Source: Ilumatobacter sp.
Lineage (GTDB): Bacteria > Actinomycetota > Acidimicrobiia > Acidimicrobiales > Ilumatobacteraceae
Direction: 5' to 3'
DNA length: 64,000 nucleotides
Assembly: GCF_030065885.1 (NCBI RefSeq)
Contig: NZ_JASJCS010000010.1
Coordinates: 40,778-104,777, forward strand
The notes beneath the pieces were generated by a model, which was given only the letters and a program-made list of their open reading frames with translations, was not told the DNA's origin and made no database searches. The translations under genes were made by a program, and so were the position numbers. Positions 16,629-25,692 of this stretch are shown piece by piece (positions within the stretch are counted from its first letter, which is position 1; the number at the start of each line of letters is the position of its first letter).

Positions 16629-17302
16629 CAGCCGCCGCCGTCCTGTTCGAGCGCCCCGTCGACGCCGGGGTCGAGCAGCACGATCCTGACGTCGTTCCCG
16701 GCGGCGACGACGGCTGCATCGGACTCGGCGACCTCGACCGACACCGACGAGGAGCCGGTGGTGCTGTCGGCGCTGTCGGTGCGAGCCACGACGCGACCGG
16801 TCGTGATGAAGGCGTCGGCGCCGGTGCCCTCGCCCTCGACCACGAGCATCACGCGCGACCGCTCGCTGAGACCCGACGGCATCCGGCCCGCCCGGACCTC
16901 GACGGCGACGACGCTCGCGCCGGACGACACGAGCGGCGTCGGCTGGACGAGTTGGGGGGCGATGAGCGTGCCCGACGTGATGAACGTTCGCGCGTACTGG
17001 TTGACGACGAGGCCGATCTGCGAGGCCTCGACCGCTGGCACCGTGTCGTCGAGCTCGACCTCGACGATCCGCAGGTCCTCGCTGGTGACGAGGTCACCGG
17101 CGCGGACGTTGCGAACGACCTGGACGACCTCGGTCTTGTCGTCGAGCGACGAGTACACGAGCACGTTGCCGCCGATCGCCACCGCTGCCAGCACTGCGCC
17201 GGCCGCGATCCGGGCGCGCCGGCGCGAGGCGGGACGGAAGCCACGCGGCTCGCGCCCCCGCTCGGCGTCCGCGACTGCGACCGCCTCCTGACGATCGCTC
17301 AT
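16628..17302 (-). CDS. cpaB: CpaB/RcpC-like SAF-domain pilus assembly protein
   Basis: A 224-residue protein with a cytoplasmic basic N-terminus, one membrane helix (IAAGAVLAAVAIGGNVLVYSSL) and a SAF domain typical of CpaB/RcpC. The domain has VVRNVRAGDLVTSEDLRIVEVELDD, then a strand with SGTLIAPQLV and a second beta domain ending in VRIVLLDPG. CpaB proteins sit outside the membrane and are thought to modulate pilus exit, possibly through wall contact. It overlaps the prepilin peptidase stop by 4 bp and shares one base with tadZ. The Gly-rich end (EQDGGG) is unremarkable. Confidence 0.85.
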   Translation of the reverse strand: MSDRQEAVAVADAERGREPRGFRPASRRRARIAAGAVLAAVAIGGNVLVYSSLDDKTEVVQVVRNVRAGDLVTSEDLRIVEVELDDTVPAVEASQIGLVVNQYARTFITSGTLIAPQLVQPTPLVSSGASVVAVEVRAGRMPSGLSERSRVMLVVEGEGTGADAFITTGRVVARTDSADSTTGSSSVSVEVAESDAAVVAAGNDVRIVLLDPGVDGALEQDGGG

Positions 17303-17913
17303 CGCAGTGCTCCGGAGGCCGCTGCGACGACGAGCACCGCAGCGCTCCCGACCAGCAGCCCGGGCCCGAGCGGGAGCTCTCGGCGATGCGTCACCAGACC
17401 GGCGGCGGCGGTCGACCCCGCTGCCACACAGAGCGCGACCATCGCCAGCCGCCAGTCGACGAGCCCCAGGGCGAGGCCGAGGGCGGCGGCGAATTTGACG
17501 TCGCCGAACCCGATCGCGTTGGGCGACACGAGGTGCATCGCGAGCAACGGGCCGGCTGCCGCAGCTGCGCCTGCGAAGCCTGCCGCCAGGGGCGCTGCCG
17601 ACCCGCCGTCGACGACAAGCCCGAGTGCGAGCAGCGCGGCGGGGAGCGCGGTGAGCGCGACGAGCCGATCCGGCAGCCGAGCGGTTCGCGCGTCGGCCAC
17701 CGCGGCGAGGGTCGCGAAGACGACGACGGCACCGATCGCCACGCCCATGGGCGAGCGGGCGGCGAGTGCGACCATGGCAGCGGCGACGGCACCGACGATG
17801 CCGACCGCCAACGGTGCGGGCGCGTCGAGACCAGCCGCGACATGGCGGTCTCGCGGGTGGTCGATCAGCGAGTACACGGTTGCTCCGCCAGCGACGTCCG
17901 AATGGTCGGACAT
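17299..17913 (-). CDS. tadV: Prepilin peptidase TadV/CpaA (A24 family)
   Basis: A 204-residue membrane protein, first gene of the Tad operon. The two aspartates of the family are present: one in DARTARLPDRLVALTAL and one in the GxGD motif, here IGFGDVKFAAALGLALGL. Six hydrophobic segments surround them. The enzyme cleaves the leader of the Flp pilin and of TadE-like pseudopilins at the cytoplasmic face. ATG 17913 is chosen because the first 61 codons of the longer open frame do not look like protein and would run into msrB. No Shine-Dalgarno sequence is visible before it. Confidence 0.88.
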   Translation of the reverse strand: MSDHSDVAGGATVYSLIDHPRDRHVAAGLDAPAPLAVGIVGAVAAAMVALAARSPMGVAIGAVVVFATLAAVADARTARLPDRLVALTALPAALLALGLVVDGGSAAPLAAGFAGAAAAAGPLLAMHLVSPNAIGFGDVKFAAALGLALGLVDWRLAMVALCVAAGSTAAAGLVTHRRELPLGPGLLVGSAAVLVVAAASGALR

Positions 17914-18074
17914 CGTAGACGACGGTGTGGGCCGGGGCTCCGGCGATCGTGTGGTCGGCACACCGGCAGTGTGGGCGCAACGGCGCGCCGTCGGGAAACG
18001 AGGACTCGCTGAACGATCCGCGAACTCGACGCTCCGGGGGTGCGCGCCCGCGCCCGATGCGGCAGGCTGGTCAC

Positions 18075-18476
18075 ATGAGCGACACGAACGTGCCATCCGC
18101 CGAGGAGCTCAAGCTGAAGCTCACCCCGATGCAGTTCCACGTCACGCAGGAGGCGGGTACCGAACGGCCGTTCACCGGCGAGTACTGGGACACGACCGAC
18201 CCCGGCACGTACCACTGCATCGTCTGCGACACCGAGCTGTTCGACTCCGACACCAAGTTCGACGCCCACTGCGGGTGGCCCAGCTTCTACGAGTCGCTCG
18301 ACAGCGACAAGATCGAATACATCGAGGACCGCTCGCACGGCATGCGGCGAACCGAGGTCCGCTGCGCGAACTGTGGCGCCCACCTCGGTCACGTCTTCCC
18401 GGACGGCCCGCAGCCGACCGGCCAGCGCTACTGCATCAACTCCGCGAGCATCAACCTCGAGCGCCGCCCCGCCTGA
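18075..18476 (+). CDS. msrB: Peptide-methionine (R)-S-oxide reductase MsrB
   Basis: A 133-residue reductase of the R-epimer of methionine sulfoxide in proteins. The zinc site is complete (C48, C51 in CIVC; C97, C100 in CANC). The catalytic cysteine is C120 in QRYCINSAS, and C66 in AHCGWPSF is placed to act as the resolving cysteine. The substrate-contact motif GWPSF and the HVF/GHV block (HLGHVFPDG) are intact. It has no signal peptide, so it is cytosolic. The gene stands alone between the divergent Tad operon and an MBL hydrolase gene. Confidence 0.96.
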   Translation: MSDTNVPSAEELKLKLTPMQFHVTQEAGTERPFTGEYWDTTDPGTYHCIVCDTELFDSDTKFDAHCGWPSFYESLDSDKIEYIEDRSHGMRRTEVRCANCGAHLGHVFPDGPQPTGQRYCINSASINLERRPA

Positions 18477-18521
18477 CGGACGCCGGCCCCACGACGCGGC
18501 CGCCGGGGTGTCGGGGCGCCA

Positions 18522-18527
18522 TACTCT
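18522..18527 (+). promoter_or_regulatory. Leaderless-type -10 element of the MBL hydrolase gene
   Basis: TACTCT lies 5 bp before the ATG at 18533, with no ribosome binding site between them. It fits the leaderless promoter pattern seen at other genes here. Confidence 0.45.
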
Positions 18528-18532
18528 CGGCC

Positions 18533-19444
18533 ATGACTCCCGTGGCCGACTGGGGCGAGACGCAGCGCCGGCTGACCTCCGACGTGAGCGTGCTCGTCGG
18601 CGCCGACGCGGGCAAGTACCCGTCGGGCAACTCGCTGGTCGTGCGCGGCGACGGCGAGTCGGTGATCATCGACCCGTCGGTGACCGTCGTCGCGAACGGT
18701 GGCGCGCCCGTCCCGGTCGACGCGGTGATCATCTCCCACAGCCACGAGGACCACATGGCCGGCAACGGCCTGTTCGCCGACGCGCGGCTCCACATCCACG
18801 ACGAGGACCTCCCCGGCGCACGCAGCCTCGACGGGTTGATGGAGGTCTACGGCCTCACCGGTGCGGCGCGCGAGGACTTCGCCGACCAGATCGTCGAGGA
18901 GTTCCACTATGCCCCGCGCCCCGACGCGGAGGGCTTCGTCGACGGGCACGTCTGGGACCTCGGCAGGGTGCAGGTCGAGGCCGTGCACCTGCCCGGTCAC
19001 ACGCGCGGCCACAGCGGCTTCCGGATCTCGGGCGGCGTGTTCTTCCTGTCCGACATCGATCTGACCGGCTTCGGGCCGTACTACGGGGACGTGTGGAGCG
19101 ACCTCGACGACTTCGAGCGCTCGCTCGTGCAGGTCCGCGAGGAGGAGGCCGACTTCTACGTCACCTACCACCACAAGGGCGTGATCGAGGGGCGGGACGA
19201 GTTCGTGGCGCTGATCGACGCGTTCCACGCGGTGATCCCGCGCCGCCACGCGGCGATGCTCGAGTTCCTGGCCGAGCCGCGCTCGATCGACGACATGGTC
19301 GAGCACCGGTTCGTGTACCGGCCGCACGTCCAACACGTCTTCGCCGAGAGCGTCGAGCGGCGATGCGCGGCGATGCACGTCCAGCGCATGCTCGTGCAGG
19401 GCGACGCCGACGAGGTCGAGCCCGGCCGGTTCCGAGCGCGCTGA
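18533..19444 (+). CDS. MBL-fold metallo-hydrolase
   Basis: A 303-residue soluble hydrolase. The metal-binding signature HSHEDH is at residues 69-74 (IISHSHEDHMAGNGLF); a further metal histidine is in LPGHTRGHSGF and a bridging aspartate in FFLSDIDLTGFGP. The C-terminal third is helical with a conserved-looking TYHHKGVIEG. This is the general glyoxalase-II/beta-lactamase fold; the substrate cannot be read from sequence. A stem-loop follows the stop. It converges on the DUF1876 gene. Confidence 0.85.
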   Translation: MTPVADWGETQRRLTSDVSVLVGADAGKYPSGNSLVVRGDGESVIIDPSVTVVANGGAPVPVDAVIISHSHEDHMAGNGLFADARLHIHDEDLPGARSLDGLMEVYGLTGAAREDFADQIVEEFHYAPRPDAEGFVDGHVWDLGRVQVEAVHLPGHTRGHSGFRISGGVFFLSDIDLTGFGPYYGDVWSDLDDFERSLVQVREEEADFYVTYHHKGVIEGRDEFVALIDAFHAVIPRRHAAMLEFLAEPRSIDDMVEHRFVYRPHVQHVFAESVERRCAAMHVQRMLVQGDADEVEPGRFRAR

Positions 19445-19446
19445 CC

Positions 19447-19468
19447 CGGCGGCGGGCGGACGCCGCCG
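19447..19468. terminator. GC-rich hairpin between convergent genes
   Basis: An 8-bp stem (CGGCGGCG and CGCCGCCG) with a 6-base loop begins 3 bases after the MBL hydrolase stop and lies before the stop of the opposing DUF1876 gene. There is no T-tract. A bidirectional terminator is likely by position. Confidence 0.5.
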
Positions 19469-19496
19469 AGTCAGGCGAGCTCGAGGACGACCGCGA

Positions 19497-19751
19497 TCAC
19501 GTCGGTGTGTGCGCGAACTCCTCGATCATCTGCCAGGCGTCATTGCTCAGATGGTGCGCGAGATCGTGCAGCGCACGCGCGGTGGCCAGTTCCTCGCCGA
19601 CGCGAGGGACGGACGGATCGGCGGGGTTCCGCCGGGACCGGCCGACCCCCGAGAGGGAACGGTCACCCGCGTCGAGGTGGGCGACGACCTCGCAGTGGTC
19701 CTCGTCCTCACGCAGCTCGAGACGCACATCCCAATGCTTGATGGCATCCAT
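19497..19751 (-). CDS. DUF1876 (Rv2632c-like) protein
   Basis: An 84-residue protein matching the mycobacterial Rv2632c family: KHWDVRLELREDEDHCEVVAHLDAG, then the block GVGRSRRNPADPSVPRVGEELATARALHDLAHHL and a short C-terminal helix. The family has a small alpha/beta fold resembling a double-stranded-RNA-binding domain; its function is unknown. I chose ATG 19751 because MDAIKHW matches the family N-terminus; a longer form from 19823 would add 24 Gly/Ser-rich residues. Confidence 0.82.
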   Translation of the reverse strand: MDAIKHWDVRLELREDEDHCEVVAHLDAGDRSLSGVGRSRRNPADPSVPRVGEELATARALHDLAHHLSNDAWQMIEEFAHTPT

Positions 19752-19912
19752 GTCACCATGGTCGGCCAGGCGGGGCAGGGGCGACCAGGGCCCAATGTCA
19801 CCCCCACTGCCTCCCGAGGACACGGCCTCGCCCCGGACCCGTGGATCACGTCATCGGACGCGGCACCGCTCCCACCGCCGGCCGAGAGCTCCATCGGGCC
19901 GCCCCGCCCGGA

Positions 19913-21736
19913 TCACCACGAGCCGCGGCTGCGCCCGCCGCCGCCACCACCGACCCGGCCGCCGCGGCTGCCACCACCGCCGAAGCCGCCGCTGCGACCA
20001 CCTCCGCCCGACGAGCCGGGCGCCGTGCGAGTCGAGCGCATCGACGGCGCGCGGCGGTGCACGATGATCGGCCCGGCGGCAGCCCGAGCGGGCGCCGGCA
20101 CGTTGGCGCCGTCGAGGGCATCGGACCACGCATCGGCCTCCCCGAGGGCGACGGCCCAGCCGCTGTACTCGCGGAGCACTCCCTGCGACCACGCCCACTC
20201 GACGTGGCGTCCCTCGCTCGCGTGGAGGAACCGGCGGAAGGACTCGGCGCGCAGCGCGAGCGCCGAACCCTGTGCCGACCGCACCGGGAGGAGTGCCCGG
20301 TACATGAAGTAGGCGACCGCAGCCGGCACGGCGAGACCGAAGGCGAGGGCCAGCGGCCAGGAGCCGAACGCCCCGAACAGGGCCGTCGCACCCGAGCCCC
20401 ACACGAACAGGCCGAAGCAGATGAACAGGAGCAGGCGGACCGGCGCCCCGCCCGATCCGCCGGCGATGCCGCTGCCGGGCGGCAAGCGCTTCCACCAACC
20501 GCTCGTTGCGATCCGCTGCTTCTGGCGCGCGGAGATCGCACGCCACACCTTCGCGAACTGCTCGTCGTAGGTACCGGTGACGAACGGACTCTCGATCGCG
20601 AAGATCTGATCGAGGAGCGCGGCGTCGACCTCGTCGAGCTCGCGTCGCTCGGGACCACTGCGGATGACGAGGTCGTCACCTTGTTCGTCGAACTCGACGG
20701 CGTCACGCCCCGCGAGTCCCGACAGCCAGGCCTCGACCGTGTCGTCGCCGATCCGCTCGGTGAGCAGCACCGATGCCTCCCACGGCTCGAGCCCCTTGGG
20801 AGGCACGAACTCGATCGTGGCGAGATCGCCCAGGTCGTCGTCGGCGACGAGCGCAACCGGTGGTGGCGGTTCGCCGGCACCGTCGCCGCCGGGTGGCGGC
20901 AGCGAACCGTACGCCGCGTCGGCCGCGCCACCGGCGAACACCTCGTTGCGGCCACGGCGTCGCGCCCAGCGGTGCACCCCGAACGCGCCGGCGAGGCCGA
21001 CGCCGCCGACGCCGAGCGCGGTCAACCCCCGATTCGACGACCTGCGCTCGGGAATCGGCGGCGGTTCGATCGCTGCCGGGTCGATCGCCTCGGGGTCGGT
21101 CACGGCGACGATGTCGGCCTCGATCGTGATGCCCGCGCCCGCCGGCAGCGGTTCGAAGACGGCCCGGTGGAGGTCGCCGTCCGCAGCGAGGACGCATTCG
21201 TCGATCGAATCGAACGCGCCGACGAAGCAGCGCGGGTCGTCAAGCTCGAAACCCACCACGACGATCTCGACGTAGTCAGTCTCGATCGGCTCGGGGTCGA
21301 GCACGTCGAGCGTGAGCACCCCCGACCCGAGCTGCGCGGCGGGCAGCGTGTACGCCAGGCGATAGCGGTGCTGCCCGGTGATCGTCACGTCGGGGTCGCC
21401 GATCCTGATCTCCGTCTCGAGGCCGAGGTCGGTCACCCTCAGATCGTCGGGGGCGTCCGGTGACGAGGCGACGACGTCGATCGGCGCGCCGAGGTCGTTC
21501 GGAATGCGCCCGAGGTGCCCTCGGCGGCGCTCGTTCCCGAAGTCCTGGTCGAACGTCTCGGTCAGGCGCAGCCCGTCGTCGCCGGTCGGGGCGATGACCA
21601 CGTGCCAGGTCTCGAACCGTTCCGGCCGATCCCCTTCACCGATCACCCCGGTGCCGGCGAGCAGTGTGGTGCCACCGATCGCGGCGCCGACGACGGCGTG
21701 GCGCACTCTCGAGATCCGGCCCAACACGCCGGCCAT
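19913..21736 (-). CDS. DUF2207 family membrane protein
   Basis: A 607-residue membrane protein. An N-terminal membrane segment is followed by an extracellular beta-rich DUF2207 domain (about 40-225, with ETWHVVIAPTGDDGLRLTETFDQDF at its start and two cysteines). A second membrane helix lies near 230-245 (LTALGVGGVGLAGAFGV). A cytoplasmic region of about 170 residues follows, containing WEASVLLTERIGDDTVEAWLSGLA, then a pair of helices (VRLLLFICFGLFVWGSG and WPLALAFGLAVPAAVAYFMY) and a domain with RAESFRRFLHASEGRHVEW. The tail is glycine, serine and arginine rich, as is common in this family. Function is unknown. It lies 9 bp downstream of the cupin gene and is probably co-transcribed with it. 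Confidence 0.85.
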   Translation of the reverse strand: MAGVLGRISRVRHAVVGAAIGGTTLLAGTGVIGEGDRPERFETWHVVIAPTGDDGLRLTETFDQDFGNERRRGHLGRIPNDLGAPIDVVASSPDAPDDLRVTDLGLETEIRIGDPDVTITGQHRYRLAYTLPAAQLGSGVLTLDVLDPEPIETDYVEIVVVGFELDDPRCFVGAFDSIDECVLAADGDLHRAVFEPLPAGAGITIEADIVAVTDPEAIDPAAIEPPPIPERRSSNRGLTALGVGGVGLAGAFGVHRWARRRGRNEVFAGGAADAAYGSLPPPGGDGAGEPPPPVALVADDDLGDLATIEFVPPKGLEPWEASVLLTERIGDDTVEAWLSGLAGRDAVEFDEQGDDLVIRSGPERRELDEVDAALLDQIFAIESPFVTGTYDEQFAKVWRAISARQKQRIATSGWWKRLPPGSGIAGGSGGAPVRLLLFICFGLFVWGSGATALFGAFGSWPLALAFGLAVPAAVAYFMYRALLPVRSAQGSALALRAESFRRFLHASEGRHVEWAWSQGVLREYSGWAVALGEADAWSDALDGANVPAPARAAAGPIIVHRRAPSMRSTRTAPGSSGGGGRSGGFGGGGSRGGRVGGGGGGRSRGSW

Positions 21737-21745
21737 TGTGCCGGG

Positions 21746-22186
21746 TCAGCCGGCCGGCGGTGACCATTCCGACGGTGACCATCCCGGCGGGGCCAGCTCG
21801 AAGCCGTCGAAGTCGAAGCCGGGCACCACGACGCACGACACCAGCGTCCACGGCCCTGCACTCACCGCCGATTGCCACGACCGTGCGGGAACCAGCGCCT
21901 GCGGGCGCTGGCCGGCGTCGATGTCCGGACCGAGCTCGACATCGTTCGGTGTTGCGCCGTCGGCAGCGATCGAGAGCGTGAGGGGTGCGCCGGCGTGGAA
22001 CAGCCACAGCTCGTCGGCGTCGACGCGGTGCCAGTGGGATCGTTCCTCGAGCAGGTAGTAGATCGCCGTACCGGTCGACCGACCGTCGCCCGTCGCCGGT
22101 CCTCGCCACGTCTCGACGTAGTAGCCACCCTCGGGATGCGGCGTGAGACCGAGCGCTGCGGCCATCTGCGAGCTGTCGACCGTCAT
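21746..22186 (-). CDS. Cupin, DUF985 family
   Basis: A 146-residue cupin. The DUF985 pattern is clear: MAAALGLTPHPEGGYYVETWRG, TAIYYLLEERSHWHRVDADELWLFHAGAPL (the cupin histidine/glutamate block), PQALVPARSWQSAV and the closing GFDFDGFELAPPGW. The family has a sugar-epimerase-like barrel of unknown substrate. ATG 22186 is chosen; a longer frame from 22249 adds residues unlike the family. GACGAT 6 bp before the ATG could serve as a leaderless -10. It is divergent from the lipoprotein gene at 22284. Confidence 0.85.
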   Translation of the reverse strand: MTVDSSQMAAALGLTPHPEGGYYVETWRGPATGDGRSTGTAIYYLLEERSHWHRVDADELWLFHAGAPLTLSIAADGATPNDVELGPDIDAGQRPQALVPARSWQSAVSAGPWTLVSCVVVPGFDFDGFELAPPGWSPSEWSPPAG

Positions 22187-22283
22187 GCCGGCATCGTCGC
22201 ACGAAGCGGGTGGGGTTGTCCCCACCATCGACACGCCCGGGTGCCCCATCGCAACCCGGGGCCCGGTTCGTCACGATGGAGTC

Positions 22284-22988
22284 ATGGCATCACTCCCTGT
22301 CCTCCCCGCTCTGATCGGTGCCGCGCTCCTGGTGTCGGGCTGCTCCCTCAGCGTCGACCTCGGCGACGGCGACACGAAGCGGCGCGTCGAAACCGACACG
22401 ATTCCGATCGCCGATCTCACGCGGCTCGACGTCTCGACCGGCAACGGCGCGATCGAGGTGACCGCAGCCGACGTCGAGGAGATCGTCGTGCGCTCGGTGT
22501 TCCGCGAGTCGGACCCGGGTGACGCCAGCTCGGAGATCGACGTCGGCACCGACGAGCTCGTCGTCCGCGGCGTCTGCGACAGCGGGTGGTTCGAGAGCTG
22601 CCAGGTGGCATTCGAGTTGACGGTGCCGGCCGACCTCGACGTCTCGGTCGACACCGACAACGGACGCATCCTGGTGGACGGCGTCGCCGGCGACGTCGCC
22701 CTCACCAGCAACAACGGCGCCGTCACCGGGCTCCATCTCGCGAGCGACGACGCCCGGGCCGAGACCGACAACGGGCGCGTCGAGCTGCGGTTCGACGACG
22801 TGCCGGACTTCGTGGACGCCGTGAGCGACAACGGCGCGATCGAGATCATGGTGCCCGACGAGGCGTACGACGTCGAGGCGATCACCGACAACGGCGGCAT
22901 CGACGTCGACGTCGTCGACCAGGACGATGCCGAGCGCCGGATCATCGCCGAGACCGACAACGGCTCGATCCACGTCGGCGCCGCGTAG
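22284..22988 (+). CDS. Lipoprotein with DUF4097-like adhesin beta-helix repeats
   Basis: A 234-residue lipoprotein. The lipobox is LVSGC with C20 as the acylated residue. The mature part consists of repeated short strands in which an Asp-Asn-Gly turn recurs: STGNGAIEV, TDNGRILVDG, SNNGAVTGL, TDNGRVELRF, SDNGAIEIMV, TDNGGIDVDV, TDNGSIHVG. This ladder, about 22-25 residues per turn, is typical of DUF4097 beta-helix domains found in putative adhesins and envelope proteins. A cysteine pair (RGVCDSGWFESCQVAF) lies mid-chain. It stands alone; the function is unknown. Confidence 0.85.
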   Translation: MASLPVLPALIGAALLVSGCSLSVDLGDGDTKRRVETDTIPIADLTRLDVSTGNGAIEVTAADVEEIVVRSVFRESDPGDASSEIDVGTDELVVRGVCDSGWFESCQVAFELTVPADLDVSVDTDNGRILVDGVAGDVALTSNNGAVTGLHLASDDARAETDNGRVELRFDDVPDFVDAVSDNGAIEIMVPDEAYDVEAITDNGGIDVDVVDQDDAERRIIAETDNGSIHVGAA

Positions 22989-23143
22989 GCACGGCCTGTC
23001 AGCGCTCGGAGCGGAGGTCGTCGTCCCCCCGACAGGCTGCCGATCTCCGAGCTGCCGACCGGCGCGACCTGCTCGACACGTCGAGGACCTCCCCCGGAGG
23101 CAACGAGTGGGTCGACCGACCAGGTAGGCGTCGCGTTCAGGGA

Positions 23144-23461
23144 TCAGCTCGTCTCGGCGTCGATCCAGGCGAGGTACTCGGCGCTGCCACCGACGATGTC
23201 GACCGCGGTCACGGCCGGCAGGTCGTACGAGTGCAGGTCGGCCACCACGGCCTCGACCTGATCGACGAGCGCACGTCTCGTCTTGACGAGCAGCAGGACC
23301 TCGTCGTCGCGCTCGACGGCACCCTGCCAGCGGTACGTGCTCCGGATCGGTACCTGCTGGACGCAGGCGGCCAGTCGCTGCTCGACGAGGTGATCGGCGA
23401 TCCGATCGGCCTCGGCGCCGTCGTCACACGTGACCTGGACTTCGATGTGTTCGGCCATCAC
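23144..23461 (-). CDS. cutA: Divalent-cation tolerance protein CutA
   Basis: A 105-residue trimeric CutA1 family protein. The family blocks are visible: EVQVTCDDGAEADRIADHLVEQRLAACVQ, then STYRWQGAVERDDEVLLLVKTRR and a C-terminal HSYDLPAVTAVDIVGGSAEYLAWI. CutA proteins bind divalent metals; despite the name, their cellular role is debated. Either of two adjacent methionines (23461 or 23458) may be the start. It is divergent from the dehalogenase gene with 79 bp between. Confidence 0.93.
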   Translation of the reverse strand: MMAEHIEVQVTCDDGAEADRIADHLVEQRLAACVQQVPIRSTYRWQGAVERDDEVLLLVKTRRALVDQVEAVVADLHSYDLPAVTAVDIVGGSAEYLAWIDAETS

Positions 23462-23540
23462 GTCATGTTGGCAGGACGAAGCGATCGCACCCGCCGGGGC
23501 CGCCTCGTCGTGGGCGGGCCACGTGGTTCAAGATGACCCG

Positions 23541-24443
23541 ATGCACACCACCCGGACCCCCGACGAGCGGTTCGCCGACCTGCCCGGCTACCCCTTCGAG
23601 CCGCATTACGCAGAGATCCCCGACGAGGACGGCGGCACGCTCCGCGTGCACTACGTCGACGAGGGCCCGGCCGACGCCGCGCCGGTGCTGCTGATGCACG
23701 GGGAGCCGTCCTGGAGCTACCTGTACCGGCACATGATCCCGCCGCTCGTCGACGCCGGCCACCGAGTCGTGGCGCCCGACCTGGTCGGCTTCGGACGCAG
23801 CGACAAGCCGACCGAGCAGTCCGACTACACCTACGCCCGCCACGTCGCCTGGATGAGCTCGCTGGTGTTCGGACACCTCGACCTGCGTGACGTGACCTTC
23901 TTCGGGCAGGACTGGGGCGGACTGGTCGGGCTCCGGCTGGTCGCCGCCGACCCAGATCGCTTCGCCCGGGTCGCGATCGGCAACACCGGTCTCCCCACCG
24001 GCCACGGCCCGGCCAGCGAGGCGTTCCTCCAGTGGCAGAGGTTCAGCCAGGAGACGCCGGTGTTCCCGGTCGGCGAGATCATCAACCGGGCGACGGTCAC
24101 CGATCTGACGCCCGAGGTGATCGCCGCGTACGACGCACCGTTCCACGACGAGGTCTCGAAGGCCGGCGCTCGCATCTTCCCGTCGCTCGTCCCGACCAGC
24201 CCCGATGATCCGGCGACGCCGGACAACGTGGCGGCATGGCGGGTGCTCGAACGATTCGAGCGGCCGTTCCTGCTGTGCTTCAGCGACAGCGACCCGGTCA
24301 CCAAGGGTGGAGACGCACCGTTCCTCGCCAAGGTGCCCGGTGCGCAGGGACAACCACACATCACGATCGAGGGCGGCGGGCACTTCCTCCAGGAGGACCG
24401 GGGCCCCGAGCTGGCGGCACTGCTCGACGACTTCGTTCGCTGA
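23541..24443 (+). CDS. dhmA: Haloalkane dehalogenase (HLD-I type)
   Basis: A 300-residue alpha/beta hydrolase that would cleave carbon-halogen bonds in haloalkanes to give an alcohol and halide. The nucleophile is D124 in GQDWGG. The neighbouring W125 provides one halide contact and the HGEPSW block (54-59) the oxyanion region. H281 (GGGHFLQED) is the base and D251 (SDSDPVT) the likely acid, positions consistent with subfamily I (DhlA/DhmA). The cap domain lies at about 155-225. It has no signal peptide. It is a single gene, and no alcohol dehydrogenase or haloacid dehalogenase is nearby. The call rests on motif identity; related hydrolases can carry similar motifs. Confidence 0.85.
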   Translation: MHTTRTPDERFADLPGYPFEPHYAEIPDEDGGTLRVHYVDEGPADAAPVLLMHGEPSWSYLYRHMIPPLVDAGHRVVAPDLVGFGRSDKPTEQSDYTYARHVAWMSSLVFGHLDLRDVTFFGQDWGGLVGLRLVAADPDRFARVAIGNTGLPTGHGPASEAFLQWQRFSQETPVFPVGEIINRATVTDLTPEVIAAYDAPFHDEVSKAGARIFPSLVPTSPDDPATPDNVAAWRVLERFERPFLLCFSDSDPVTKGGDAPFLAKVPGAQGQPHITIEGGGHFLQEDRGPELAALLDDFVR

Positions 24444-24714
24444 GGGTCTCCGCCGATCGGCCGAACCGGAGCCTCATGATCGGGCTTCGCCGACCGGCAC
24501 AGCAGGATCGGCTCGCCTGCCCGAGCTCGCCGCCTCCGCACCGCTTCGACGCTGCGAGCCCTCCGGGCTCGGCCCACCTCGCTGACGCAACGCGCCTGAG
24601 CGGCGAGATGATCATCTGCGAGCCGGATCACGCCGTCGGAGTAGCGGCTCACGATTCTGCCCGGCAGCATGTCGGGATGCTCGGAGTCAACGCTCGACGG
24701 ACGATGAAGAGACC

Positions 24715-25692
24715 ATGACAGCGATCGAAGCGCTCGCGCTCCGACGGAACTTCGGCAGCAACGAGGCGGTCGCCGGCGTCGACCTGGCGGTGCATCCGGG
24801 CGAGGTCTACGGGTTCCTCGGGCCGAACGGCGCCGGCAAGTCGACCACCGTGAAGATGCTCTGCACGCTGCTCGCTCCGACCTCTGGCAACGCCAACGTC
24901 GCCGGCTTCGACGTGGTCGCGCACCCCGGCGAGGTCCGGCTCCGGATCGGCGTCGCCCTGCAGGACGCGTCGATCGACGGCAAGCAGACGGGCCGCGAGC
25001 TGCTCGACATGCAGGGCCGCCTCTACGGGTTGCGGCCCGCCGACATCGCGTCGCGCATGGACGACGTGATCGACCTGGTCGACATCGGCACGGCGATCGA
25101 CGACCGTGTCGATTCGTACTCCGGTGGCATGAAGCGACGCCTCGACCTGGCGATGTCGCTGATCCACCGGCCCGAGATCCTCTTCCTCGACGAGCCGACG
25201 ACCGGACTCGACCCGACGAGCCGCAACGCGGTCTGGACCGAGGTGCGGCGCCTCAACCGGGAGTACGGCATGACGATCTTCCTGACCACCCAGTACCTCG
25301 AGGAGGCCGACGAGCTCGCCGACCGCGTCGGCATCATCGACCACGGCAAGCTCCAGGCCGAGGGCACGCCGACCGAGCTGAAGCGTTCGATCGGCACCGA
25401 CCTGATCGTCGCCGAGGTCGACGGTGAACCATCTGCGGCCGTCGCAGCGCTCGAGGCGGTCGACGGCGTGAGCGGCGTCGAGGTGCACGGCAACGAGCTC
25501 TCGCTGGCGACAGCCGACGGCGCATCGGTCATCGCCGGCGTCGCAGTCGCGCTCAACGGGTGCAGGGTGCCGGTCACGTCGCTGACGTTGCGCACGCCGA
25601 CGCTGGACGACGTGTTCCTGTCGGTCACCGGGTCGCACCTCGAGGTCGACCAATCGGCCACGGACGCCATCGACGAGGAGGCCGCATCATGA
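24715..25692 (+). CDS. ABC-2 type exporter ATP-binding protein (DrrA-like)
   Basis: A 325-residue ATPase. Walker A is GPNGAGKST (36-44), the Q-loop VALQD (80-84), the signature YSGGMKRRLDLA (135-146), Walker B ILFLDEP with the D-loop TTGLDP, and the switch histidine replaced by glutamine (FLTTQYLEEADEL). Gln at the switch is common in DrrA-type ATPases of drug exporters. A C-terminal extension of about 90 residues (IVAEVDGEPSAAVAALEAVDG) is the DUF4162-like domain. It overlaps the permease gene by 4 bp (ATGA), so the two subunits are co-translated. Substrate is unknown. Confidence 0.92.
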   Translation: MTAIEALALRRNFGSNEAVAGVDLAVHPGEVYGFLGPNGAGKSTTVKMLCTLLAPTSGNANVAGFDVVAHPGEVRLRIGVALQDASIDGKQTGRELLDMQGRLYGLRPADIASRMDDVIDLVDIGTAIDDRVDSYSGGMKRRLDLAMSLIHRPEILFLDEPTTGLDPTSRNAVWTEVRRLNREYGMTIFLTTQYLEEADELADRVGIIDHGKLQAEGTPTELKRSIGTDLIVAEVDGEPSAAVAALEAVDGVSGVEVHGNELSLATADGASVIAGVAVALNGCRVPVTSLTLRTPTLDDVFLSVTGSHLEVDQSATDAIDEEAAS

